A DNA stretch of 64,000 nt from contig NZ_CP137573.1 in NCBI RefSeq assembly GCF_033343995.1, forward strand, positions 4,993,001-5,057,000, given 5' to 3'. Made by a program: the position numbers and the translations under genes. The notes beneath the pieces were generated by a model that was not told the origin of the DNA, ran no database searches, and saw nothing but the letters and a program-made list of their open reading frames with translations. The stretch is from Streptomyces sp. HUAS YS2 (GTDB taxonomy: Bacteria > Actinomycetota > Actinomycetes > Streptomycetales > Streptomycetaceae). Below, one piece after another: positions 1 through 10,692 of the stretch. Each line of letters opens with the position of its first letter. Position 1 is the stretch's first letter.

Positions 1-8
1 CAGATTGA

Positions 9-1208
<1,200 letters not shown>

Positions 1209-1222
1209 GCCGCCGCGCGGTT

Positions 1223-1257
1223 GCAAGGGCGGCGCCGACGGGGGGTGCCGCCCTTGC
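1223..1257 (+). terminator. Hairpin after hppD
   Basis: 14-bp stem with arms at 1223-1236 (GCAAGGGCGGCGCC) and 1244-1257, one G-T pair and a 7-nt loop, 15 bases after the hppD stop. No T-run follows, which is usual for Streptomyces intrinsic terminators. Confidence 0.7.
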
Positions 1258-1347
1258 GGCGTGAACGCGCCACGGGGTGCGGGTACGAGCATGGGGCGGA
1301 GGCGCCCGCAAAGGGCGCCGGGAACGTGTGTCCGCAACGCGGGGGCG

Positions 1348-2880
1348 TCAGGGGCGCGCCGCGCCCCCGGGCTTCCGCGCCGGCGCGGGCTTCGCGGGCT
1401 TCGCGGGCGTCACGGCCTTGGCCGCGTTCGCGGCTCTCGCCGCCTCGGCCGCTCTCGCCGCCTCCGCCGCTGCCGCGGCCTCCCGCGCTCGCCTCGCGTC
1501 CTCCATGTCCTTCGGGCCGCCCTCCGGGGGGTCTCCCAGGGCTGCCAGGGCCTCCTTCGCCTTGGGGGCGAGGAGAGGGGAGAAGTACGGGTTGATCCGG
1601 AGCGCCTCCCCGATGTGCCGGCGCGCCGCGCCGTACTCGCCGAGCGTGCGCTCGATCTCGCCGCGGTGGTACGCGAAAAGCGCGCTGCGCCGGCCCTCGT
1701 CGGTCACCCGCTTCGCGTACGGCAGCGCCTCCTCCGCCTCGCCGGTCCGGTACAGCGCCCAGGCCAGTGCGTCCGCCACCTCCATCGAGCGGTGCCCGCG
1801 TGCCCACTCGGCCTTCAATCGCCGTACGCCCTCGTCCGGTTCGCCGTGGTCCGTCTCGAACCGGGCGAGCGTCAGCTCCCCGTTCACGCCCTGCGCCCCG
1901 GCCTCCGTCGCCCGCGCCCGCAGCGTCTCGAACTGCGTCGCCGCGTCCCCGTCCAGGCCCTCCGCCTCGTACAACTCGCCTGCCTCCAGGGCGTATTCGG
2001 GCAACGGCGTCGCCGCAAGCGCCGCCCGGTAGTCCCGGAACGCCTCCGCCGTCCGCCCCAGCGCCCCCAGCGCCCTCGCCCGGCCCGCCAGCGCCGGCCC
2101 GTGCGCGGGGGCCAGCCGCAGCGCCGCCGTGTACTGGGCCACCGCCTCGGCCGGCTCGCCCCGCTCCCAGGCCAGTTCGCCGAGCCGGTGCAGACAGGCC
2201 GCCTTCTGCACCGGACTGCCCGCGTACGCCGCCGCCTCCAGCGCTGCCGCGCCCGCGTCCTCGCGCCAGCCCCGGTCCCGGTACATCTGCGCGGCCCGGT
2301 CCAGCACCGCCGCACCCGAGTGCAGCCCCTCCAGGGCCGTCATGGCCTTCTGCGCCGCCTGGTAGTCGCCGAGCCCCTTGTACGCGTCGATCAGCACCGG
2401 GTACGCCGCCCAGCGCTTCGGGGCCTCCTTGCGCACCCGCTCGCCCCACGCCCTGCCCCGCGCGAAGTCGCCCCGCGCGTTGGCCAGCGCCGCGAGCCCC
2501 AGCTGCGCGTCGACGTTCCCGCGCTTCGCCGGCAACACCGCCAGCGACTTCCGCAGCGCCCGCTCGGCCCGCGGGAAGTCCTCCGCCTCCGCGAACCGCG
2601 TGCCCCGCTCCGTGTACGCCGCCCCGAGCACCGCCCAGGAAGCCTCGTCGCCCGGGTGCTCACGCAGCCAGGTCCGCCGGTCCCCGATCAGCGCCACCAG
2701 GTCCGGCAGCGCCGCCGGCGCCCCTGCGGTCACCGCCGTCATGGCCCGGCCGGCCGGGCCGGGCAGCGGCTCCGGCCCGTCGTCGAACAGATCGGGCCCG
2801 TACACCAGCGCCGCCCCCGCGACCGCCACCGCGCACACCCCGGTGACGAGCACCTTCCGTGAGACGTTCAGCGTCTTCAT
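1348..2880 (-). CDS. Membrane-anchored tetratricopeptide repeat protein
   Basis: 510-residue protein with an N-terminal hydrophobic anchor (about residues 8-25, LVTGVCAVAVAGAALVYG) followed by a long run of degenerate TPR-like helices rich in A-L-G-Y positions (for example AVAQYTAALRLAPAHG and PYAKRVTDEGRRSALFAYHRGEIE). The C-terminus is an Ala/Lys/Pro-rich low-complexity tail. TPR proteins act as scaffolds; the partner is not evident. The ATG at 2880 is preferred over an upstream GTG/TTG extension because the hydrophobic segment then starts near the N-terminus. It is divergent from the FAD oxidase gene, and the two share a 98-bp promoter region. Confidence 0.85.
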   Translation of the reverse strand: MKTLNVSRKVLVTGVCAVAVAGAALVYGPDLFDDGPEPLPGPAGRAMTAVTAGAPAALPDLVALIGDRRTWLREHPGDEASWAVLGAAYTERGTRFAEAEDFPRAERALRKSLAVLPAKRGNVDAQLGLAALANARGDFARGRAWGERVRKEAPKRWAAYPVLIDAYKGLGDYQAAQKAMTALEGLHSGAAVLDRAAQMYRDRGWREDAGAAALEAAAYAGSPVQKAACLHRLGELAWERGEPAEAVAQYTAALRLAPAHGPALAGRARALGALGRTAEAFRDYRAALAATPLPEYALEAGELYEAEGLDGDAATQFETLRARATEAGAQGVNGELTLARFETDHGEPDEGVRRLKAEWARGHRSMEVADALAWALYRTGEAEEALPYAKRVTDEGRRSALFAYHRGEIERTLGEYGAARRHIGEALRINPYFSPLLAPKAKEALAALGDPPEGGPKDMEDARRAREAAAAAEAARAAEAARAANAAKAVTPAKPAKPAPARKPGGAARP

Positions 2881-2978
2881 GGCGCTCACTTTGCGCCTGT
2901 ACGAAGAGCACACCGAGCGCGTCGAACCCGAACGTCCGGCGGGTTCACACCGATGGCCCCGAGTGCCACGCTGGAGGC

Positions 2979-4367
2979 ATGGACGATCTTCAGCCGACCG
3001 CCGAACGACTCCACGAGCTCCTGCGCGCGGGCCTGCCCGCCGAGGCCCTCCTCGACGACCCCGACGTCATGGCCTCGTACGCGCACGACATGGCGAGCTT
3101 CTGCCCGGCCGGCGCCCCCGCCGCCGTCGTGCTCCCGCGGACCGTCGAGCAGGTCCAGCACGTCATGCGGGTCGCGACCGAACTGCGTGTCCCCGTCGTT
3201 CCGCAGGGCGCCCGCACCGGCCTGTCCGGCGCCGCCAACGCCTCCGACGGCTGCATCGTGCTGTCGCTCGTCAAGATGGACCGGATCCTGGAGATCAACC
3301 CGGTCGACCGGATCGCCGTCGTCGAACCGGGCGTCGTCAACGCGGTGCTCTCGCGCGCCGTCGACGAGCAGGGGCTGTACTACCCGCCGGACCCGTCCAG
3401 CTGGGAGATGTGCACGATCGGCGGCAACATCGGCACCGCGTCCGGCGGCCTGTGCTGCGTGAAGTACGGGGTGACGGCGGAGTACGTGCTCGGACTCGAC
3501 GTCGTGCTCGCCGACGGCCGGCTGATGTCCACCGGCCGGCGCACCGCCAAGGGCGTGGCCGGGTACGACCTCACCCGGCTCTTCGTCGGCTCGGAGGGAA
3601 GTCTGGGCATCGTGGTCAGGGCGGTCCTGGCGCTCAAGCCGCGCCCGCCGCGGCAGCTCGTGCTCGCCGCCGAGTTCGGCTCGACGGCGGCGGCCTGCGC
3701 GGCGGTCTGCGCGATCATGGAGGCCGGCCACACCCCCTCGCTGCTGGAGATCATGGACCGCACCACGGTCCGGGCGGTCAACAAGCTGGCGAACATGGGT
3801 CTTCCGGACAGCACCGAAGCTCTGCTGCTGTGCGCCTTCGACACTCCGGACCCGGCCGCCGACCTGGCCGCGGTCGGCGTGCTGTGCACCGCGGCCGGCG
3901 CGACCGAGGTGGTCCCCGCCGAGGACGTGGCGGAGTCCGAACTCCTCCTGCAGGCCCGCCGGCTCTCGCTCACCGCCCTGGAGGCGGTGAAGTCGGCGAC
4001 GATGATCGACGACGTGTGCGTGCCCCGGACCAAGCTGGCCGCCATGCTCGACGGCACCGCCGCGATCGCGGAGAAGTACGGCCTCACCATCGGCGTGTGC
4101 GCCCACGCGGGCGACGGCAACACCCATCCCGTCGTGTGCTTCGACCACACCGACGAGGACGAGTCGCGCCGGGCCCGCGAATCCTTCGACGAGATCATGG
4201 CGCTCGGTCTGGAACTGGGCGGAACGATCACCGGCGAGCACGGCGTCGGCACGCTGAAGAAGGAGTGGCTGGCACGGGAGTTGGGGCCGGTGGGCGTGGA
4301 GCTGCAGCGGGGTATCAAGCGGACCTTCGACCCGCTGGGCCTGCTGAACCCCGGCAAGCTCTTCTGA
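2979..4367 (+). CDS. FAD-binding oxidoreductase, GlcD/D-lactate dehydrogenase type
   Basis: 462-residue flavoprotein of the PCMH/VAO superfamily. The N-terminal FAD_binding_4 domain (about 45-180) contains the PQGARTGLSGAAN and GGNIGTASGG loops. The C-terminal FAD-oxidase domain (about 215-460) contains HAGDGNTHP and GEHGVG, typical of glycolate oxidase GlcD and D-lactate or D-2-hydroxyglutarate dehydrogenases. It likely oxidises a 2-hydroxy acid; the substrate cannot be read from sequence. No GlcE/GlcF partner is adjacent, favouring a single-subunit enzyme. The ATG at 2979 follows GGAGGC closely. Confidence 0.9.
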   Translation: MDDLQPTAERLHELLRAGLPAEALLDDPDVMASYAHDMASFCPAGAPAAVVLPRTVEQVQHVMRVATELRVPVVPQGARTGLSGAANASDGCIVLSLVKMDRILEINPVDRIAVVEPGVVNAVLSRAVDEQGLYYPPDPSSWEMCTIGGNIGTASGGLCCVKYGVTAEYVLGLDVVLADGRLMSTGRRTAKGVAGYDLTRLFVGSEGSLGIVVRAVLALKPRPPRQLVLAAEFGSTAAACAAVCAIMEAGHTPSLLEIMDRTTVRAVNKLANMGLPDSTEALLLCAFDTPDPAADLAAVGVLCTAAGATEVVPAEDVAESELLLQARRLSLTALEAVKSATMIDDVCVPRTKLAAMLDGTAAIAEKYGLTIGVCAHAGDGNTHPVVCFDHTDEDESRRARESFDEIMALGLELGGTITGEHGVGTLKKEWLARELGPVGVELQRGIKRTFDPLGLLNPGKLF

Positions 4368-4383
4368 GACGGGTGGGCGGGCG

Positions 4384-4902
4384 TCACAGCTCGCCGTCCT
4401 GCGACTCGTCCGACGGCCACGGGTCGCGCAGCCACAGGTCGTCCGCAGCGGTCGGGGCGAGCAGCCGGGCGAGTCCGTCGTCGATGCCGAGCCGGTCGGC
4501 CTCGGTGCCCGGCGGGACGGCGCGCAGCGTCCGCTCCAGCCACGCGGACACCTGCGCCGACGGGGCCTCCAGGAGCGCGTCCCCGTCCGGCGAGGACAGC
4601 GCCATCAGCACCACGCTGCGGCCCTCGACCTTCGTCGGCCAGATCCGCACGTCCCCGTGGCCGCACGGCCGGAACACGCCCTCGACGAGCAGCTCGCGGG
4701 CGAACGTCCAGTTGACCGGGTGCTCCGAGCCGATGTGGAAGGCGATGTGCACGGCGAACGGGTCGTCGGCGCGGTAGCCGAGCCGGGCGGGCACGGGGAT
4801 GCTCCGCTCCGGCGACAGCACCAGACGCAGCTCCAGATCGCGCTCCACGACGGGGTTCTCGGCGGTGTTCTCGGTGTGCTCGGAGTTCTCGATGTTGCGC
4901 AC
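4384..4902 (-). CDS. ssgG: SsgA-like sporulation/cell division protein (SsgG-like)
   Basis: 172-residue SALP (SsgA-like protein) family member. The hallmark block runs from DPFAVHIAFHI through FARELLVEGV, GHGDVRIWP and GRSVVLMALSSPDG to DALLEAP. SALPs are confined to morphologically complex actinomycetes and control septum placement and spore wall formation. A C-terminal extension (DGLARLLAPTAADDLW) goes beyond the usual 135-145 residues. The GTG at 4902 has a good GGGAGCAGG ribosome site; longer in-frame upstream sequence is not conserved in character. The symbol rests on synteny with hppD as I recall it (ssgG lies near hppD in S. coelicolor), so it is tentative. Confidence 0.8.
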   Translation of the reverse strand: MRNIENSEHTENTAENPVVERDLELRLVLSPERSIPVPARLGYRADDPFAVHIAFHIGSEHPVNWTFARELLVEGVFRPCGHGDVRIWPTKVEGRSVVLMALSSPDGDALLEAPSAQVSAWLERTLRAVPPGTEADRLGIDDGLARLLAPTAADDLWLRDPWPSDESQDGEL

Positions 4903-5233
4903 GGTCCTGCTCCCTCGTCTCGTGCGGCCCCGGGCGGGCCTGCACAAGGAGAGAGCGGGGTGGTGACCTGCCATTACGCGACTTCCGCGAACTTTCTCGA
5001 GAATTTTTCCGGCCTCCTCGCGGGACACGGCGGCAGAGCACGACGGCAGGCACGGCTGCAGGCACGGCAACAGTCCGGCGTCACCCTAGGCCGGGTCCCC
5101 ACACCCGGTGACGGGAATCGGGACCATGTCGCTCGAAGGCGGGCTTTCTGGCCGCCTCCTTCTTCCCCTTCCCGGGTTCTTCGTTACTGTCCTCCTTGGC
5201 AGCAGCGGTGTGTGACGGAACGGAGTCGGAGCG
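4903..5233. other. Intergenic region between divergent ssg and RDD genes
   Basis: 331 bp without a credible gene. It should carry divergent promoters. Visible items are a 10-bp palindrome TTCTCGAGAA at 4994-5003 next to an AT-rich stretch, and a short direct repeat GGCACGGC around 5045-5070. No recognised operator was identified. Confidence 0.5.
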
Positions 5234-6688
5234 GTGGCTACTCCTCCTGGAGGCGGCGGGGAGGTACCCCAGGCCGGGTACTACCCGGACCCGTCCATTC
5301 CCGGATATGTCCGGTACTGGAACGGTGCCGCCTGGGTACCCGGGACGAGCCGGCCCGCGCCGAAGGACGGCGAGGCCATGCCCGCGCCGCCCGCGTCGGC
5401 GATGCCCCCGGCCCCCGTACTCGCCTCCCCGGCCGCGCCGACGCCGACGCCCGCGCCGAGGCCGGCGGTGGACGAGACCGGGCCGGTGTTCCTGGACGAG
5501 GAGCCGGCCGACGAGGTCCGGCCCGAGCCCGCGTCGGCCTGGCAGGCGGACGCCTCGCGCCAGTCCGGCTTCGGTGGCGAGCGCGACCAGAAGGTCTCCT
5601 GGGGCTCGCCCGAGGCGGCCGACCCGCGCGCCGCCCTCGCGGACCCCCGCACCCCGGCCGACAGGACGCCGTCCGACCGCGCGCCGAGCGGCAACCCGGC
5701 CCCGAGCCCGGCGCCGGCCGCCGAGCCCGCCGCCCCGTCCCGCCGCATCGCGGGCACCGTGCCCGGCAGTGGCGTGGTGCCGGCCGACCCGACCGGTGGC
5801 GCGCTGCCCGGCGTACGGCAGACCCAGCCCGGTTCCGACGCGCCCGAGGGGACGGTCGCCATCCGCCGCCGCCCCGCCGGGGACGACAGCGGGACGATGA
5901 CGATCCGCGCCCTCGGCGGCCCGCAGGCCGGCAAGGCCCCGCAGGTCCCCGCCCAGGCCCAGCAGGCCCAGCAGCAGGCCCAGGCCGCCGCCCAGGCCCC
6001 CGCGCCGCAGGCCCAGCAGGCCCCCGCTCCCGTCGCCGCGCCCGTCACCACGGGTCCAGGCGGCGGCTCCCCGTCGTGGGCGCAGCAGGTGCACCGGCTC
6101 GCGCAGCCGGACGCGGCGGCCGCGCAGCAACAGCAGCAGCCGGTGACCCCCTGGAAGCCGGTGGTCGAGGACCCGTTCCTGAAGGCCGCTCAGGCGCAGG
6201 CCGCCGCCCGGCCGGCCGGTCTCGGCCGGCGGTTCGCCGCCCGGCTGATCGACTCCGTGCTCCTCGGCGCCCTCGCCGGCGCCGCGTCCTTCCCGTTCGT
6301 GACCCAGGCGCTCGACCACATCGCCGACAAGATCGAGACGGCCAAGCAGTCCGGTACGACGGTCCAGGTGTGGCTCCTGGACGGCACGACCTCCGTCCAG
6401 TTCGGGATCGCGCTGGCCGTCTTCCTGGTCCTCGGCCTGCTGTACGAGGTGCTGCCGACCGCCAAGTGGGGCTGGACGGCGGGCAAGAAGGTCTGCGGTC
6501 TCGAGGTGCGCGACATCGAGGCGCACCAGCCGCCGACCTTCGGCGCCTCGCTGCGCCGTTGGCTGGTGTACAGCGTCCTCGGGCTGCTCGCGATCGGGGT
6601 GGTCAACGTGCTGTGGTGCCTGTTCGACCGCCCGTGGCGGCAGTGCTGGCACGACAAGGCGGCCCGCACCTTCGTCGCCGGCAAGTAG
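5234..6688 (+). CDS. DUF2510 / RDD-family membrane protein
   Basis: 484-residue protein. The N-terminal DUF2510 motif (AGYYPDPSIPGYVRYWNGAAW, residues about 14-34) is a short domain common in actinobacterial surface or membrane proteins. A Pro/Ala/Gln-rich linker follows to about residue 310, including a QAQQAQQQAQAAAQ run. The C-terminal RDD domain (about 325-484) has LGRRFAARLIDSVLL and predicted membrane helices ending in CWHDKAARTFV. RDD proteins are thought to be transporters or integral membrane proteins of mostly unknown role. GTG start; the neighbouring gene encodes a second RDD protein, so the pair may work together. Confidence 0.88.
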   Translation: MATPPGGGGEVPQAGYYPDPSIPGYVRYWNGAAWVPGTSRPAPKDGEAMPAPPASAMPPAPVLASPAAPTPTPAPRPAVDETGPVFLDEEPADEVRPEPASAWQADASRQSGFGGERDQKVSWGSPEAADPRAALADPRTPADRTPSDRAPSGNPAPSPAPAAEPAAPSRRIAGTVPGSGVVPADPTGGALPGVRQTQPGSDAPEGTVAIRRRPAGDDSGTMTIRALGGPQAGKAPQVPAQAQQAQQQAQAAAQAPAPQAQQAPAPVAAPVTTGPGGGSPSWAQQVHRLAQPDAAAAQQQQQPVTPWKPVVEDPFLKAAQAQAAARPAGLGRRFAARLIDSVLLGALAGAASFPFVTQALDHIADKIETAKQSGTTVQVWLLDGTTSVQFGIALAVFLVLGLLYEVLPTAKWGWTAGKKVCGLEVRDIEAHQPPTFGASLRRWLVYSVLGLLAIGVVNVLWCLFDRPWRQCWHDKAARTFVAGK

Positions 6689-6798
6689 GCAGGCAGGTAG
6701 GCCGGCAGGCCGGCCGTCACACAGGCCGTCACCTGGGCCGTCCCCCGAACGGGGGGCGATTCGTTGCGGGGCCCGGTCGGCCGGGATGCACTGCCCCC

Positions 6799-7572
6799 AT
6801 GAGCAACGACCAGCCGCCGCCCGGCCAGCCGCCCGATGAGGACCCGTTCCTCAAGAAGCCGCAGGACCCCACGCCGCCGCCGGCGGAGGGTCCGTACGGC
6901 TCCGAATCGCCGGGTGGCCCGCCGCCCGAAGGTCCGCCCCCGGGTGGCCCACCGCCCGGGGGCCCGCCGCCCGGTGGCCCGCCGCCCGGATCCCCGTACG
7001 GCGGCGGTGGCTCCCCGTACGACAGCCCGCCTCCTCCTCCGTACGGCTCCCAGCCCTACGGAGGCGGCGGCGGTTACGGCGGTCCGGACCCGCTCGCGGG
7101 CATGCCGCCGCTCGCCGATTCCGGCAAGCGGATCCTCGCCCGGATCGTCGACTGGCTGATCGTCGTGGTGCCGCTGGCGCTCATCGGCATCCCGCTCAAC
7201 GTCTACGAGCGGACCACCGACAGCGACGACTTCGGTGACGCCATCACTCAGTCGAGCACGGGCAGCGGTCTCGCCTTCCAGCTCATCACGATCGTGGCGT
7301 TCGTCGCCTACGACACCGTGATGACCGCGAGGGGCGGGCAGACCGTCGGCAAGAAGCTGATGAAGATGCGGGTGGCGATGCTCAACGACGGCTCGACGCC
7401 GCCGATGAACGCCTCGCTGATGCGCGCGATCGTGCTCTGGCTGCCCGCGCTGATCTGCTGCGCCTGCCTGTGGCCGCTGCTGCTGCTGATCCTCATCCTG
7501 GTCGACAAGCCCTACAAGCAGGGTCTGCACGACAAGGCGGCGAAGACGGTGGTGGTCTCCACGCCGCAGTAG
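6799..7572 (+). CDS. RDD-family membrane protein with Pro/Gly-rich N-terminus
   Basis: 257 residues. The first 90 are proline and glycine rich, with tandem PPGGPPPG units encoded by GC-rich direct repeats near 6935-6990. They are followed by an RDD domain beginning SGKRILARIVDWLIVVVPLAL, with about three membrane helices, and ending with the family signature GLHDKAAKTVVV. It lies 110 bp after another RDD gene in the same orientation; co-transcription is likely. Function unknown. ATG at 6799. Confidence 0.88.
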   Translation: MSNDQPPPGQPPDEDPFLKKPQDPTPPPAEGPYGSESPGGPPPEGPPPGGPPPGGPPPGGPPPGSPYGGGGSPYDSPPPPPYGSQPYGGGGGYGGPDPLAGMPPLADSGKRILARIVDWLIVVVPLALIGIPLNVYERTTDSDDFGDAITQSSTGSGLAFQLITIVAFVAYDTVMTARGGQTVGKKLMKMRVAMLNDGSTPPMNASLMRAIVLWLPALICCACLWPLLLLILILVDKPYKQGLHDKAAKTVVVSTPQ

Positions 7573-7583
7573 TCGACAGGAGG

Positions 7584-7868
7584 CTACGAACCGATCCGGG
7601 TGTCCGCGCCCGCGCCCACGTGCGCGGCCGGCACCCGGATCGTCTCGTCCTGGGCCGGAACGGGCGCCGCGGCCCGGGACGCCCGCGTCCGCCGTCGCGC
7701 CGCGACCGGCATGGTCAGCACGACCAGCAGGCCCAGCAGCAGCGAGGCCACGCCGATCAGGGCGATCCCCGCTCCGGTGGTGGCGCGGGAGAGCAGCAAC
7801 AGGGCGACGGTCGAGAAGACGACGGTGGCCGAACCGTAGGCGAGTTGTGCGGCATTGGGACGCGGCAT
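7584..7868 (-). CDS. Small two-helix membrane protein
   Basis: 94-residue protein with two hydrophobic helices (about 10-26, YGSATVVFSTVALLLL, and 32-54, GIALIGVASLLLGLLVVLTM), then a basic Arg-rich cytoplasmic stretch and an Ala/Val-rich C-terminal tail. No recognised family. Convergent with the RDD gene, whose stop is only 12 bp away. Confidence 0.65.
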   Translation of the reverse strand: MPRPNAAQLAYGSATVVFSTVALLLLSRATTGAGIALIGVASLLLGLLVVLTMPVAARRRTRASRAAAPVPAQDETIRVPAAHVGAGADTRIGS

Positions 7869-8258
7869 GACGGGTCCAGTCCTCGAAGCAAGGGTGCATC
7901 GGTCGGGTGACGCGCACGGGGTCGCACTCTCGGGCGACTCTACGTCGGGGCATGCCCGAGCGGAACCGTTGGTAAGCGTGACCTAACCCACGGTGCCGGA
8001 GCACAGGGGGGCGCACCGAGTCACTGCCACCGTCAATTGCCCCGTTCGGTGCGCCCGTCGAGGTGTGCGCCCCTCGTCGGCTTCGTCCGGATATCGGGAA
8101 TCGACTCCTGCATAGTGCAGTTGGCCTGTTCAAGTCAAGGTCTGTCTTTTCTTCCTCAACTCCGGTCGAATGTCGTCACTTGTGACGTGCGACGCCACTC
8201 GCGGACACCCCACCCTCGGTCCGCGTGGAATCGCGTCGCCGGGGAGGACAAACACCAA
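7869..8258. other. Intergenic region upstream of secreted metalloprotease
   Basis: 390 bp between divergent genes. It contains an 11-bp perfect inverted repeat with arms at 8009-8019 (GGGCGCACCGA) and 8046-8056, separated by 26 nt. A relatively AT-rich patch near 8120-8160 could hold the protease promoter. No gene is seen. Confidence 0.5.
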
Positions 8259-10667
8259 GTGACCAACAGACGACGGGCGATCAGAGCGTCCGCAGTCGTC
8301 GTGGCGCTCGCGGCCACCGCCGCCACCGCCTCGACCTTCGCCACCGCCCAGGCCGACGAGAACGGCAAGGGAGCACCGGCAGGCATCCAGACCGTCGACA
8401 AGACGACGGTCGACCACGACCTCGAAGGCCCGTACAGCGAGCAGCAGGAGCAGCAGCGCAAGGCTGCCCTGGAGCAGGTCCTGAACGGCGACGCCAAGAT
8501 CGAGCGCCGTGGCGGTTCTCAGGTCGTCAAGCTCGGCAGCAAGAAGTACGTCGAGCTGGCCCGCGAGAAGACCGACAAGATCTTCACCATCCTCGTCGAG
8601 TTCGGCGACCAGGTGGACAACACCACCCTGGTCGACCGCAAGGACGACGACACCACCGAGCTCAAGCCGAAGTACGGCGGCGAGCCCGGCCCGCTGCACA
8701 ACCGCATAGCCAAGCCCGACCGTGCGAACGACAACTCCACGGCCTGGCAGGCGGACTACAACCAGCAGCACTTCCAGGACCTGTACTTCGGTACCGGCAA
8801 GGACGCGCAGGGCAAGCCGAAGCAGTCGCTGAAGACCTACTACGAGAAGACCTCGTCCGGCCGCTACTCGGTCGACGGCACGGTCTCCGACTGGGTCAAG
8901 GTCCCGTACAACGAGGCCCGTTACGGCTCGAACTGGTGCGGCCAGACCAACTGCGCCAACGTCTGGGACACCGTCCGCGACGGTCTCACCGCCTGGGTCG
9001 CCGACCAGAAGGCCAAGGGCAAGTCCGACGCCGAGATCAAGGCCCAGCTGGCCGAGTACGACCAGTGGGACCGCTACGACTTCGACGGCGACGGCAACTT
9101 CAACGAGTCCGACGGCTACATCGACCACTTCCAGCTCGTGCACGCGGGCGAGGACGAGTCGGCCGGCGGCGGCGCCGAGGGCAAGAACGCCCTGTGGGCC
9201 CACCGCTGGTACGCCTACGGCACCGACGCGGGCAAGACCGGCCCGTCGGGCAACAAGGCCGGCGGTACCCCGATCGGTGACACCGGCATCTGGGTCGGCG
9301 ACTACACGATGCAGCCCGAGAACGGCGGCCTCGGCGTCTTCGCCCACGAGTACGGCCACGACCTCGGTCTGCCGGACCACTACGACACCGCGGGCGGCGA
9401 GAACTCCACCGGGTTCTGGACCCTCATGTCCTCGGGTTCCTGGCTCGGCCAGGGCAAGGACGCCATCGGCGACCTGCCCGGCGACATGACCGCCTGGGAC
9501 AAGCTCCAGCTCGGCTGGCTGAACTACGCCAAGGTCAACGACTGGCAGCGCTCCACCAAGACCACCCACAAGCTGGGCGTCTCGGAGTACAACACGAAGA
9601 ACCCGCAGGCGCTCCTCGTCGAGCTGCCGAAGAAGCAGGTCACCACGGACATCGTGGCCCCCGCCGAGGGCGCCACCCAGTGGTGGAGCAACATGGGTGA
9701 CGACCTCAAGAACACCCTGACCCGCTCCGTCGACCTGACCGGCAAGACCTCGGCCTCCCTGGAGCTCCAGGGCTGGTACGACATCGAGCTGGACTACGAC
9801 TACCTCTACGCCGAGGTGTCGACGGACGGCGGCGCCAACTGGACCGCCCTGGACGGCACCGCCGACGGCGTGGCCATCCCGAAGGACGCCTCCGGCGCCC
9901 CGGCGCTGACGGACGTCTCCGGCAAGCACAAGAAGCTCGTCTACGGCCTCGACGCCTACGCGGGCAAGAAGTTCGACCTCCGCTTCCGCTACCAGACGGA
10001 CGGCGGCGCGGGCGGCAAGGGCTTCACCGCCGACGCCATCACGCTGACCGCCGACGGTGCCGCCGTCTTCTCCGACAACGTCGAGAACGGTGACAACGGC
10101 TGGGTCGCGAAGGGCTTCTCGCGGGTCGGCAAGGGCTTCACGAAGGAGTACGAGCAGTACTACATCGCGGAGAACCGCCAGTACGTCTCGTACGACAAGA
10201 CCCTCAAGGTCGGCCCGTACAACTTCGGTTTCACCGGTGACAAGGCGGGCTGGGTCGAGCACTACCCGTACCAGAACGGTCTGCTCATCTGGAAGTGGGA
10301 CCTGTCCCAGAAGGACAACAACACCTCCCAGCACCCGGGCGCCGGTCTGGTCCTCCCGATCGACTCGCACCCGAGCCCGCTGAAGTGGTCCGACGGCACG
10401 CTGATGCGCAACCGCGTCCAGTCGTACGACGCGCCGTTCAGCATCTCCCGCACCGACGGCTTCCAGCTCCACAACAAGGGCGTCGCCACGTGGGTCCCGT
10501 CGCAGGCCGGCAACCCGGTCTTCGACGACCGCAAGGGCACGTACTGGTTCAAGGAGACCGAGCGTGCCGGTGTCCAGGTAACTGACACCAACACCAAGAT
10601 CCAGGTCGTCAAGGAGCCGAAGGATGGCCAGACGATCACGGTTCAGGTCGGCCCCTCGACCAAGTAA
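8259..10667 (+). CDS. Secreted immune-inhibitor-A-like metalloprotease (peptidase M6 family)
   Basis: 802-residue exported zinc endopeptidase. A signal peptide spans about 1-35 (basic RRRAIRASAVVVALAATAATAST, cleavage near AQA-DEN). The gluzincin motif HEYGHDLGLPDHYD lies at residues 363-376, with the catalytic HExxH at 363-367 and Asp373 as a likely third ligand, matching the M6 HExxHxxGxxD pattern. A calcium-binding-like DFDGDGNFNESDGYID stretch occurs near residue 280. The C-terminal half is MAM/jelly-roll like (SLELQGWYDIELDYDYLYAEVS). GTG start with GGGGAGGA about 9 bp upstream. It probably degrades extracellular protein during growth or differentiation. Confidence 0.92.
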   Translation: MTNRRRAIRASAVVVALAATAATASTFATAQADENGKGAPAGIQTVDKTTVDHDLEGPYSEQQEQQRKAALEQVLNGDAKIERRGGSQVVKLGSKKYVELAREKTDKIFTILVEFGDQVDNTTLVDRKDDDTTELKPKYGGEPGPLHNRIAKPDRANDNSTAWQADYNQQHFQDLYFGTGKDAQGKPKQSLKTYYEKTSSGRYSVDGTVSDWVKVPYNEARYGSNWCGQTNCANVWDTVRDGLTAWVADQKAKGKSDAEIKAQLAEYDQWDRYDFDGDGNFNESDGYIDHFQLVHAGEDESAGGGAEGKNALWAHRWYAYGTDAGKTGPSGNKAGGTPIGDTGIWVGDYTMQPENGGLGVFAHEYGHDLGLPDHYDTAGGENSTGFWTLMSSGSWLGQGKDAIGDLPGDMTAWDKLQLGWLNYAKVNDWQRSTKTTHKLGVSEYNTKNPQALLVELPKKQVTTDIVAPAEGATQWWSNMGDDLKNTLTRSVDLTGKTSASLELQGWYDIELDYDYLYAEVSTDGGANWTALDGTADGVAIPKDASGAPALTDVSGKHKKLVYGLDAYAGKKFDLRFRYQTDGGAGGKGFTADAITLTADGAAVFSDNVENGDNGWVAKGFSRVGKGFTKEYEQYYIAENRQYVSYDKTLKVGPYNFGFTGDKAGWVEHYPYQNGLLIWKWDLSQKDNNTSQHPGAGLVLPIDSHPSPLKWSDGTLMRNRVQSYDAPFSISRTDGFQLHNKGVATWVPSQAGNPVFDDRKGTYWFKETERAGVQVTDTNTKIQVVKEPKDGQTITVQVGPSTK

Positions 10668-10692
10668 TCGGTAAAACTGCAGGTCAAATCAT

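Noticed and set aside
1767-2846. Long plus-strand open frame across the TPR gene
   Set aside because: Pro/Arg/Ala-only composition is the signature of an antisense shadow in GC-rich DNA; the minus-strand TPR protein is the real gene.
4657-6798. Very long frame continuing upstream of the second RDD protein
   Set aside because: It overlaps the first RDD gene in another frame and has Arg/Gly/Pro-rich shadow composition; the ATG at 6799 starts the recognisable protein.
8130-10472. 780-codon minus-strand frame opposite the metalloprotease
   Set aside because: Val/Leu/Gly/Ala-only composition without motifs; the plus-strand enzyme has a complete zinc motif and signal peptide.
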